The notes beneath the pieces are model-generated. The model saw only the letters and a list, made by a program, of their open reading frames with translations, was not told where the DNA came from and ran no database searches. This document shows, piece after piece, positions 1-6,112 of a stretch of DNA of 6,459 bases; positions within the stretch are counted from its first letter, which is position 1; each line of letters begins with the position of its first letter. Made by a program: the position numbers and the translations under genes. Source of the stretch: Bacteroidales bacterium (GTDB taxonomy: Bacteria; Bacteroidota; Bacteroidia; Bacteroidales; GCA-2748055); contig JANTFK010000202.1 in NCBI GenBank assembly GCA_024763595.1, forward strand, positions 1-6,459, written 5' to 3'.

Positions 1-545
1 ATGCCATATCTAACGGCACCGGTGACGGATTGAGGCTGGCTGTAAATGTAGGGGCCATGTTGCTGGTGTTTATTGCCTTTATTGCTTTTGCAAATTATAT
101 TTTTCTGAAAATAGGGGATTGGACCCACATCAATGAGAAGATTACAGTAATAACAGGCGGAAAGTATGATAAACTGAGCCTGGAGTTTATCCTGGGCTAT
201 GCACTTTCTCCGTTGATGTGGTTGATTGGTGTGGCCCGTGAGGATATCACCCTGGTTGGGTCCCTGTTGGGGAAGAAGCTGATTTTAACTGAATTTGTAG
301 CGTACATCGATCTGGCGGACATGAAATCCCTGGGGTCATTTTCCGATACAAAGTCCATTGTAATGTCGGTCTATATGTTATGCGGGTTTGCCAATTTTGC
401 CTCCATCGGTATCCAGATCGGGGGGATCGGGGCGCTGGCACCCGGCCGAAGGGTATTATTGGCACAATTCGGCATGCGGGCTTTGCTGGCCGGCACACTG
501 GCTTCGCTGCTTTCAGCCACCATAATTGGGGTGTTACTGGGATAG
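1..545 (+). CDS. Concentrative nucleoside transporter (CNT/NupC family), C-terminal part
   Basis: Inner-membrane symporter expected to import nucleosides using a sodium or proton gradient. The reading frame is open from base 3 to the TAG at 543-545, giving 180 visible residues; the N-terminal half lies outside the window, so no start is assigned (a TTG at 30 is internal). Visible family features in order are: GDGLRLAVNVGAM running into a hydrophobic helix; GKKLILTEFVAY (270-305), a version of the CNT signature GxKx3NEFVA(Y/M/F) with Thr in place of Asn; and CGFANFASIGIQIGG (from 381), which keeps the Asn and the second Ser that in the Vibrio cholerae CNT structure contact the ribose. A final hydrophobic helix ends the protein. 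The Glu of TEFVAY, also a nucleoside contact, is present. The stop lies 2 bases before the next gene, so they are probably cotranscribed. The family is clear; the exact nucleoside range and coupling ion cannot be read from this part. Confidence 0.93.
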   Translation, partial: AISNGTGDGLRLAVNVGAMLLVFIAFIAFANYIFLKIGDWTHINEKITVITGGKYDKLSLEFILGYALSPLMWLIGVAREDITLVGSLLGKKLILTEFVAYIDLADMKSLGSFSDTKSIVMSVYMLCGFANFASIGIQIGGIGALAPGRRVLLAQFGMRALLAGTLASLLSATIIGVLLG

Positions 546-547
546 AG

Positions 548-952
548 ATGGAGGAAAAGGGTAAATATTCTTATGATTTTTCAGACCAGGTAATACTGGT
601 GGTTGAGGATAATCCCATGTCCTTTAAACTTATTTCTGCCATTCTTTCCCAGGTCAAAGCAACCATTGTCCATGCCAGCAATGGCAGGCAGGCCATTGAG
701 GCATGTGAAGCGGGCGACCATTTTGATCTGATCCTGATGGATATGCAGATGCCTGAAATGAACGGATTAGAAGCCACACGGGAGATCAAGCGTATTCGTC
801 CGGAAATGAAAATTGTGGCAACCACAGCCAATATCTATGGCGAGGATGAAGAAGCGTGCAGGGAGGCAGGGTGTGACGGGTTTGTAACGAAACCTTTGAA
901 GTTCCGGAAGCTGTATGAAGTGATGCAATCATTTTTTGATCAGCAAGCCTAG
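548..952 (+). CDS. Stand-alone response regulator receiver (REC) domain protein
   Basis: A 134-residue cytoplasmic protein that is a single CheY-like receiver with no output domain. Visible active-site residues are the acidic pair E20-D21 (VVEDN), the phosphoacceptor D65 in LILMDMQMPEMNG, the switch Thr at 93 (VATTA) and the conserved Lys at 115 (FVTKPLK). All catalytic positions are intact, so it should accept phosphate from a histidine kinase. The sequence style resembles receivers at the C-terminus of hybrid kinases or DivK-like single-domain regulators. The ATG at 548 is chosen because the domain begins soon after it and it lies 2 bases past the transporter stop; the open frame further upstream only overlaps the transporter. 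No kinase is in the window, so the partner is unknown. It probably signals by protein-protein contact or passes phosphate along a relay. The adjacent glycosyltransferase is a possible but unproven target. Confidence 0.93.
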   Translation: MEEKGKYSYDFSDQVILVVEDNPMSFKLISAILSQVKATIVHASNGRQAIEACEAGDHFDLILMDMQMPEMNGLEATREIKRIRPEMKIVATTANIYGEDEEACREAGCDGFVTKPLKFRKLYEVMQSFFDQQA

Positions 953-959
953 GGAGGAG
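950..959 (+). promoter_or_regulatory. Shine-Dalgarno-like site overlapping the receiver stop codon
   Basis: AGGGAGGAG begins in the TAG stop of the receiver gene and contains GGAGG at 953-957. Spacing from GGAGG is 2 bases to ATG 960, 5 to GTG 963 and 26 to ATG 984. The overlap with the stop suggests translational coupling of the glycosyltransferase to the receiver. By spacing alone GTG 963 would be the better start; ATG 960 is kept because ATG is the commoner codon, and the two differ by one residue. Confidence 0.6.
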
Positions 960-2108
960 ATGGTGCCTGCCATAGCCATAGCCATGCTCTTGATCCTTAT
1001 CTATGGTGTGCTGATCTTTATTCTGGCATACGGCCTTTCCGGTCTGAAAAGATGCAACAGGCAGAAACCTTCACGTGCCGTTCCGGTTGTCATCATTGTG
1101 CCGTTCAGGGATGAACAGGACCATATTGCGGATCTGGCGCATGATCTGCTGGCCCAGGTATATCCGGAAGAGCAGATGCAGGTGGTTTTTGTGAATGACC
1201 ATTCAAGGGATGATTCCAGGAAATTACTGGAAACTGTTATTGCCGGAAGAGAAGGATTCAGTTGTCATGATCTGCCCCCGGACAGAACCGGAAAAAAGGA
1301 TGCGTTGCAGTTCGGAATGGAACTTACAGCCGGCGACTGGATCATTCAGACAGATGCGGATTGCCGGATAGGCCCTTATTTTATTGCTTCTCATATGGCC
1401 CATCTGGAGAGCTATCCGGCCGACCTGGTTGCCGGCCTGGTCACGACCGGAGAGGGACCGGCAAAACCTGCATCGGTGTTTGAAAGGCTTGATCTCCTGG
1501 GACTGGTAGGAGCCGGTGCCGGTTCGTATTATTATAAGCGTCCCATGATGTGTAATGGTGCAAACCTGCTTTATTCCAGGTGGCTTTATGAGCAGAGCCG
1601 CCTGTTTGATCCGTACGACAATGTAGCATCGGGCGATGATATGTTTCTGATGATCGGAGCCCGTAAACTGGGCAGGGTGATCTCGTTTAACCCGGCGCCT
1701 GAAGCTGTGGCAGTGACCTCTCCTGCATCCGGATTCGGGACAATCTTCAGGCAGCGGATACGGTGGGGGGCAAAATCTGTACATTACCGTATGTGGGATA
1801 TTCAGCTGCTTGCAGTAGCGGTTACCATGGCCAATCTTGCACTTCTCTGGCTCTTTATCCGGATGTTTGTTTATCCCGCTTCCTGGCCCTGGATGCTGGG
1901 CGCATGGGCATTGAAGACGGGGGCCGATTTTTTGATGCTTTACAGGATTACCGGACTTACCGGCCAACGAAAAAGCCTGTGGTATTTTCTGCCTGTTTCC
2001 ATTTTCTATTACATCTATTTTCCGGTGGTGATAGCAGGTATGCTGCTGGTACGACCACGTTGGAAGCATGTGACCACCGGGAAGCCCGTCCGGAATAAAG
2101 CTATGTGA
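960..2108 (+). CDS. Membrane-anchored family 2 glycosyltransferase
   Basis: A 382-residue processive-type GT2 enzyme expected to transfer sugar from a nucleotide sugar at the inner membrane, for polysaccharide or glycolipid synthesis; donor and acceptor cannot be deduced. An N-terminal transmembrane helix (about 3-25) leads into a cytoplasmic GT-A fold: VPFRDE (47-52), VNDHS with D80, the metal-binding DAD (132-134), GDD (225-227) as the likely catalytic-acid region, and QRIRW (265-269), the QxxRW motif typical of cellulose/PNAG/hyaluronan synthase-like enzymes. Three further hydrophobic segments follow (about 284-304, 308-327, 340-364). This topology and length fit the many cellulose synthase-like GT2 proteins of Bacteroidota. 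ATG 960 is preferred; TTG 936 would overlap the receiver and GTG 963 is a close alternative. It is last in the plus-strand operon, and its stop overlaps the end of the convergent permease gene by 8 bases. Confidence 0.9.
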   Translation: MVPAIAIAMLLILIYGVLIFILAYGLSGLKRCNRQKPSRAVPVVIIVPFRDEQDHIADLAHDLLAQVYPEEQMQVVFVNDHSRDDSRKLLETVIAGREGFSCHDLPPDRTGKKDALQFGMELTAGDWIIQTDADCRIGPYFIASHMAHLESYPADLVAGLVTTGEGPAKPASVFERLDLLGLVGAGAGSYYYKRPMMCNGANLLYSRWLYEQSRLFDPYDNVASGDDMFLMIGARKLGRVISFNPAPEAVAVTSPASGFGTIFRQRIRWGAKSVHYRMWDIQLLAVAVTMANLALLWLFIRMFVYPASWPWMLGAWALKTGADFLMLYRITGLTGQRKSLWYFLPVSIFYYIYFPVVIAGMLLVRPRWKHVTTGKPVRNKAM

Positions 2109-2922
2109 GCCTCCTGCGTTGTATCAGCTTGTGAATAAAGAAAAAGTAAATGGCGATATAGATAATCACCATGGTCAGGTTCAACCAGGCTGGCAGTCCT
2201 TTTGGAAGGATATTGAGCGTTGTCTCATCCAGGGGCTCGCCGCTGTTCATTTTTCGCTGAAAGATCTCAATCAGGTCGGGCGGGGGAGTCAACCGGGTGA
2301 TGGTTCGGAAAGGCAGGTACCATTTTGCTTCATGATTTCTGAGCAGCAGAAAGAGCACAGGGTCCACGAATACCCGCATGGCAAGGAACGTGAGCAATGA
2401 GAGGGCCGTATGCCTGATAAGGAGAGCGATCAGCAGTCCCGCCGACATGTATGCAAAGGAAGAGATCATATAATAACCAAGAACCCAGGCGTTTTCCATG
2501 GCAATTTTGAACGTCAGCTTGTAACTGTAGATGAGCCCGAGCGTCAGTGAAGTGACTCCCAGCAGCAGCGTGGCGAATAGCGCCAGCACAACGATCAGGA
2601 TCAGTTTCTGCAGCAGCAGGTCGGTCCGGCTCAGGCCAAAGGCCACCTGGGTTTTAAATGTATGATCGTTAAACTCTTTGGTAGTGATCATAATGATAAT
2701 CATGGCCAGCAGGGCATTGTAAGGTTCCGTTACCCAGGTGAGAAACAGCCAGACATTGGGAAAACGGAAGAGATCGCTCAGTGAGATTACAGGAATCTCT
2801 TTGTCCACTGCCGGATAGATCAGTAACCCCAGGGCAAAAGCAACAAAATAGATACCCAGCGTAATCCTGAAGGGATTATAATTGAGCAATTTTATCTGTT
2901 CAATATGGAGTAATTTGCGCAT
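2101..2922 (-). CDS. ABC-2 type transporter permease
   Basis: A 273-residue integral membrane protein, probably the membrane half of the exporter whose ATPase is encoded immediately upstream. About six hydrophobic segments are visible (roughly 19-38, 58-81, 104-130, 146-168, 172-194, 248-266). After the second segment comes KEFNDHTFKTQVAFGLSR (82-99), matching the conserved cytoplasmic stretch of ABC-2 permeases (E-x-x-x-x-T-F-x ... GxSR) thought to lie against the ATPase. A soluble stretch around 196-247 precedes the last helix, and the protein ends in a basic tail (QRRRLT). The start ATG is 9 bases after the ATPase stop; GAGG sits about 14 bases upstream, so the ribosome site is weak and coupling is likely. 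The substrate is not identifiable. Homologues paired with BcrA-like ATPases often move peptides, antibiotics or lipids, but this is family context only. Confidence 0.85.
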   Translation of the reverse strand: MRKLLHIEQIKLLNYNPFRITLGIYFVAFALGLLIYPAVDKEIPVISLSDLFRFPNVWLFLTWVTEPYNALLAMIIIMITTKEFNDHTFKTQVAFGLSRTDLLLQKLILIVVLALFATLLLGVTSLTLGLIYSYKLTFKIAMENAWVLGYYMISSFAYMSAGLLIALLIRHTALSLLTFLAMRVFVDPVLFLLLRNHEAKWYLPFRTITRLTPPPDLIEIFQRKMNSGEPLDETTLNILPKGLPAWLNLTMVIIYIAIYFFFIHKLIQRRRLT

Positions 2923-2931
2923 CCTGACTTT

Positions 2932-3825
2932 TTATTCCTCTTTGACCAGTTCCAGAAATTGTGATTCAAGGCTTCTTTTTCTGCTTAATATATGATGTAT
3001 CACCCGTTTATTTGAGAATGCAAATGCATTGATCTCTGCAGGTGTAACCCGGTCATTCAGTGTCACCACAAGCAATCCGTTTTCCAATTCGATCGCTTTG
3101 GTGAGCGTTGATTTTTCCAGCAGTGTTTTAAGGGCCGCATTGTCGTCACATGAAATTTCAATGATCTCTTCTTCTGCCAGTAACTCTTTTACCGGACCAC
3201 TGGCCAGCAATTCCCCTTTTTTTAATATGGCTACGTTGCTGCAAATCTTTTCCACCTCATTCAGGATATGGGAAGCGAGGATCAGTGTTTTGCCCATGGC
3301 CACCTGCTCAATGACAAGCTCCCGAACCTCTGCGATCCCTTCAGGATCCAGTCCGTTGGTTGGTTCATCCAGGACAAGTACACGGGGGTCGCCCAGTAAC
3401 GCTGCCGCAATGCCCAGCCGCTGTTTCATCCCCAGGGAAAGGGTGGAAAACCTGGACCGGCGCCTTTCATACAAGCGTGCAGTTTCAAGCACACGGGCGA
3501 TATCTCCATATGCGATTCCCTTTATATCGCAAATGATACGCAGATTCTTCTCAAGGTTCAGGTAAGGGTAGAAATGGGGGGTCTCAATGAGCGAACCAAT
3601 GTGCTTTCTCCGGGAGGCTTCCGGTTTCTTTTCGAACCAGCTGAAGCTCCCCTCATCCTGGTGGATGATCCCTGTGACAATGGAAAGGGTGGTGGTCTTG
3701 CCGCTTCCGTTGGGTCCAAGGATCCCATAAGCCTGCCCTTCCGAAATAGTCAGGTTCAGATTTTGAATGGCTCTTATCTTATGGTAGGATTTGGATAATC
3801 CCCGGATAGTCAGGATATCCTTCAT
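2932..3825 (-). CDS. ABC transporter ATP-binding protein, BcrA/lantibiotic-exporter-like
   Basis: A 297-residue cytoplasmic ATPase that should dimerise and power the ABC-2 permease encoded just downstream. All nucleotide-binding elements are visible: Walker A GPNGSGKT (37-44), signature LSLGMKQ (129-135), Walker B VLVLDEP (149-155) with catalytic E154, D-loop GLD (158-160) and the switch H186 in ILASH. The Q-loop reads IGSLIETPHFYP, so the usual Gln is Glu (E81). This LIExPxFYP form is characteristic of bacitracin- and lantibiotic-type exporters such as BcrA and LanF, where it is called an E-loop. After the ATPase core, residues about 215-297 form the accessory C-terminal domain common in this subfamily. 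The start ATG follows the recQ stop by one base (TAATATG on the coding strand), so translation is probably coupled to recQ. Function as an exporter ATPase is secure; the substrate and a role in antibiotic resistance are not. Confidence 0.93.
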   Translation of the reverse strand: MKDILTIRGLSKSYHKIRAIQNLNLTISEGQAYGILGPNGSGKTTTLSIVTGIIHQDEGSFSWFEKKPEASRRKHIGSLIETPHFYPYLNLEKNLRIICDIKGIAYGDIARVLETARLYERRRSRFSTLSLGMKQRLGIAAALLGDPRVLVLDEPTNGLDPEGIAEVRELVIEQVAMGKTLILASHILNEVEKICSNVAILKKGELLASGPVKELLAEEEIIEISCDDNAALKTLLEKSTLTKAIELENGLLVVTLNDRVTPAEINAFAFSNKRVIHHILSRKRSLESQFLELVKEE

Positions 3826-3829
3826 ATTA
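3823..3829 (-). promoter_or_regulatory. Stop-start junction TAATATG between recQ and the ABC ATPase
   Basis: On the coding strand the recQ stop TAA is followed by one base and then the ATPase ATG. No strong Shine-Dalgarno sequence precedes it, so ribosomes finishing recQ probably reinitiate here. This is the main evidence that recQ and the exporter genes share a transcript. Confidence 0.65.
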
Positions 3830-6010
3830 ATTGGCTAGTTCCGAAAAGAATTTGATGCGTACCAGGCGGATCTCCTCTTCGCTGAAATACTCCTCACCAA
3901 GCTCCGCCAGTGCTTCATCGATGGATTCGGTCTCCGCCTCCCTGAAATATTCATATATCTCCTCCAGCTTCTCATCGTCCATGATCTCTTCCAGGTAATA
4001 ATCGATGTTAAGTTTGGTGCCTGAACTCACGATTGCCTCTATTTCATCAATCAATTCCATGATGTCAAGGTTCTTGGCATTTGCAATATCATCAAGTGAT
4101 AGTTTCCGGTCAATGCTCTGGATGATATAAACCTTGACTCCCGATTTGTTTACAACCGATTTCACCACCATATCCTGTGGACGGATGATATCCTTCTCAT
4201 CTACGTACTCCTGTATGACATCTACGAACTCTTTCCCGTACTTCTTAGCTTTTCCTGCACCAACACCTACTATATTGTGAAGTTCTTCCAGCTTGACAGG
4301 ATATTGAATGGCCATATCCTCCAGCGAGGGATCCTGAAAAATTACAAATGGTGGCAAACTCAGCTTTTTGGCCATCTTCTTCCTGAGGTCCTTCAGAATA
4401 TGAATGAGCTCCTCATCTACCGCACCTGTTCCTCCACCACCGGCGGCAATCTCTTCTTCCGGAACGCTGTCGTAATCATGATCCTGTGTCAACATCATCG
4501 AATATGGTTTCTCAATAAAATCATGACCGGATTTGGTCAGTTTCAATAAACCGTAATTCTCAATATCCTTTGTTATCAATCCTGCCACCAGGGCCTGCCG
4601 GAGTACCGCGTTCCAGAACTTCACATCCTTCTCTTTACCAGCACCAAAGTATTCCGAGTGGTGATGCTTATATGTTTTCACTGCACTTGTGGCAATTCCG
4701 GATAAAATGTTTGCGATATGCTCCGATTTAAATTTTTCCTTGACCCCTAAAATAGTTTTTAAACTTAAAACCAGGTAAGATTTCCCTTCAAATTTTTCTT
4801 TCGGATTTAAACAATTATCGCAGTTGTTACAATCCTCCTCCATCTGTTCCCCAAAGTAGTTGAGCAGGAGCTTTGGGCGGCATACGGAAGATTCGGCAAA
4901 GGCTACGGTTTCCATCAGGAGCTGGTTACCGATTTCCTGTTCGGCAACCGGCTTCCCCTGCATGAATTTCTCCAGCTTTTGAATGTCCTTGTAGCTATAG
5001 AAAGTAATGCATTTTCCCTCGCCCCCGTCCCTTCCGGCCCTTCCGGTTTCCTGGTAATATCCCTCCAGGCTTTTGGGAATATCATAGTGGATCACGAACC
5101 GTACATCAGGCTTATCGATCCCCATCCCAAAAGCGATGGTGGCTACGATCACATCCACCTCTTCCATCAGGAACTGGTCCTGGTTGGAAGATCGTGTCAT
5201 TGCGTCCATCCCGGCATGGTAGGGTAAAGCTTTAATACCATTTACTGTCAGGGTTTCAGCCAGTTGTTCAACCTTTTTTCTGGAGAGACAATAGATAATA
5301 CCCGATTTACCCTGGTTGGAAAGGATAAACTTGATGATCTCTTTCGTGGCATTTACCTTGGGCCTGATCTCATAATAAAGGTTATGCCTGCGGAAAGAGG
5401 ACTTAAATACATTCGCTTCCAGCATATCCAGGTTTTTTTGAATATCATGCTGGACCTTTAGCGTGGCCGTGGCAGTCAGTGCGATAATCGGAGCCGAACC
5501 GATCCTGTTGATAATGGGTCTGATACGCCGGTATTCCGGCCGGAAATCATGCCCCCATTCTGAAATGCAGTGTGCCTCATCAATGGCATAGAAGGAGATA
5601 TTCACCTTTTTCAGGAATTCGATATTCTCCTCTTTTGTGAGGCTCTCGGGAGCCACATAAAGGAGCCGCGTACGCCTGTCAATTACATCCTTCTTCACCC
5701 TGGCAATGGCATTTTTAGTGAGAGAGGAGTTCAGAAAATGTGCTACTCCGTCGTCCAGGCTGAAGCTCCGCATAGCATCTACCTGGTTTTTCATCAGAGC
5801 GATCAGGGGTGAGATCACGATGGCGGTTCCCTCTTTGATGAGTGCCGGTAACTGGTAACAGAGGGATTTCCCGCCACCTGTTGGCATGAGTACAAACGTA
5901 TCATTACCCCTGAGGACATTGGTGATTATCTCCTCCTGGGTCCCCTTAAAGCTGTCAAAACCAAAAAACTTCTTAAGATTTTCGTATAATATCTCTTGGA
6001 TATTCTCCAT
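3827..6010 (-). CDS. recQ: ATP-dependent DNA helicase RecQ
   Basis: A 727-residue superfamily 2 helicase that unwinds DNA 3' to 5' in recombination and replication-fork repair. Visible elements in order: Q25 of motif 0 (GTQEE), Walker A MPTGGGKS (42-49, K48), DEAH box (144-147) followed by the RecQ aromatic-rich loop (CISEWGHDFRPEYR), motif III LTATAT (178-183), motif IV IIYCLSRKK (238-246), motif V ATIAFGMGIDKPD (290-302) and motif VI QETGRAGRDG with R324 and R327. Zinc-binding cysteines are C377, C394, C397 and C400. An RQC winged-helix region (about 410-500), a Gly-rich linker (524-529) and an HRDC domain (about 531-605) follow. Residues 611-727 are an extra helical, acidic tail; its first part looks like the helix-turn-helix found at the end of many Bacteroidota RecQ proteins. 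The E. coli enzyme is about 610 residues, so this is the longer Bacteroidota type. The ATG at 6010 matches the family N-terminus. First gene of a minus-strand operon with the ABC exporter. Confidence 0.97.
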   Translation of the reverse strand: MENIQEILYENLKKFFGFDSFKGTQEEIITNVLRGNDTFVLMPTGGGKSLCYQLPALIKEGTAIVISPLIALMKNQVDAMRSFSLDDGVAHFLNSSLTKNAIARVKKDVIDRRTRLLYVAPESLTKEENIEFLKKVNISFYAIDEAHCISEWGHDFRPEYRRIRPIINRIGSAPIIALTATATLKVQHDIQKNLDMLEANVFKSSFRRHNLYYEIRPKVNATKEIIKFILSNQGKSGIIYCLSRKKVEQLAETLTVNGIKALPYHAGMDAMTRSSNQDQFLMEEVDVIVATIAFGMGIDKPDVRFVIHYDIPKSLEGYYQETGRAGRDGGEGKCITFYSYKDIQKLEKFMQGKPVAEQEIGNQLLMETVAFAESSVCRPKLLLNYFGEQMEEDCNNCDNCLNPKEKFEGKSYLVLSLKTILGVKEKFKSEHIANILSGIATSAVKTYKHHHSEYFGAGKEKDVKFWNAVLRQALVAGLITKDIENYGLLKLTKSGHDFIEKPYSMMLTQDHDYDSVPEEEIAAGGGGTGAVDEELIHILKDLRKKMAKKLSLPPFVIFQDPSLEDMAIQYPVKLEELHNIVGVGAGKAKKYGKEFVDVIQEYVDEKDIIRPQDMVVKSVVNKSGVKVYIIQSIDRKLSLDDIANAKNLDIMELIDEIEAIVSSGTKLNIDYYLEEIMDDEKLEEIYEYFREAETESIDEALAELGEEYFSEEEIRLVRIKFFSELAN

Positions 6011-6032
6011 TTTTCCCGAAATCTGAAGTAAC

Positions 6033-6063
6033 TAAAGATAGCATAATTTAAATTCGGTTTCAA
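6033..6063 (-). promoter_or_regulatory. Candidate recQ promoter (Bacteroidota -33/-7 type)
   Basis: Read on the minus strand, TTG (6063-6061) is followed after 20 bases by TATCTTTA (6040-6033), one base off the Bacteroidota -7 consensus TAnnTTTG. The spacing lies within the range usual for these promoters. Transcription would begin around 6026, leaving a leader of under 20 bases before the recQ ATG. It was found by eye, with no start-site evidence. Confidence 0.5.
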
Positions 6064-6082
6064 GGGGCTCATTTTTTTTTTA

Positions 6083-6090
6083 TTACTTTG
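6083..6090 (+). promoter_or_regulatory. Candidate tatC promoter -7 element (TTACTTTG)
   Basis: TTACTTTG matches the Bacteroidota -7 consensus TAnnTTTG at all fixed positions except the second. It is followed by CAC, a common context for such elements, and lies 22 bases before the tatC ATG. No clear -33 TTG exists on this strand; TTT at 6058-6060 is the closest. A run of ten T (6072-6081) fills the spacer and may help bend or melt the DNA. This element and the recQ element face away from each other and lie about 45 bases apart. Confidence 0.45.
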
Positions 6091-6112
6091 CACATTCTCA
6101 AAAAAGCAGATC

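Noticed and set aside
380..547. N-terminal extension of the receiver gene back to base 380
   Set aside because: The added residues overlap the transporter in another frame and look like out-of-frame translation; the receiver fold begins just after ATG 548.
936..959. TTG at 936 as the start of the glycosyltransferase
   Set aside because: It would overlap the receiver gene, uses a rare start codon, and the purine-rich ribosome site lies downstream of it at 951-959.
1224..2069. 281-codon open frame antisense to the glycosyltransferase
   Set aside because: The product is rich in Cys, His, Pro and Arg with no recognisable domain, while the opposite strand encodes an intact GT2 with all motifs. 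It is a shadow frame.
2078..2088. Small inverted repeat CGGG-AAG-CCCG near the end of the glycosyltransferase gene as a terminator
   Set aside because: The stem is only 4 bases, the loop 3, and no T-run follows on either strand; it also lies within coding sequence.
3029..3565. 178-codon open frame antisense to the ABC ATPase
   Set aside because: Ser-rich low-complexity product lying entirely opposite a gene with complete ABC motifs; no supporting domain.
6072..6081. Run of ten T as part of an intrinsic terminator
   Set aside because: No GC-rich hairpin precedes it on the plus strand, and the genes on both sides start here rather than end, so promoter spacer DNA is the better explanation.
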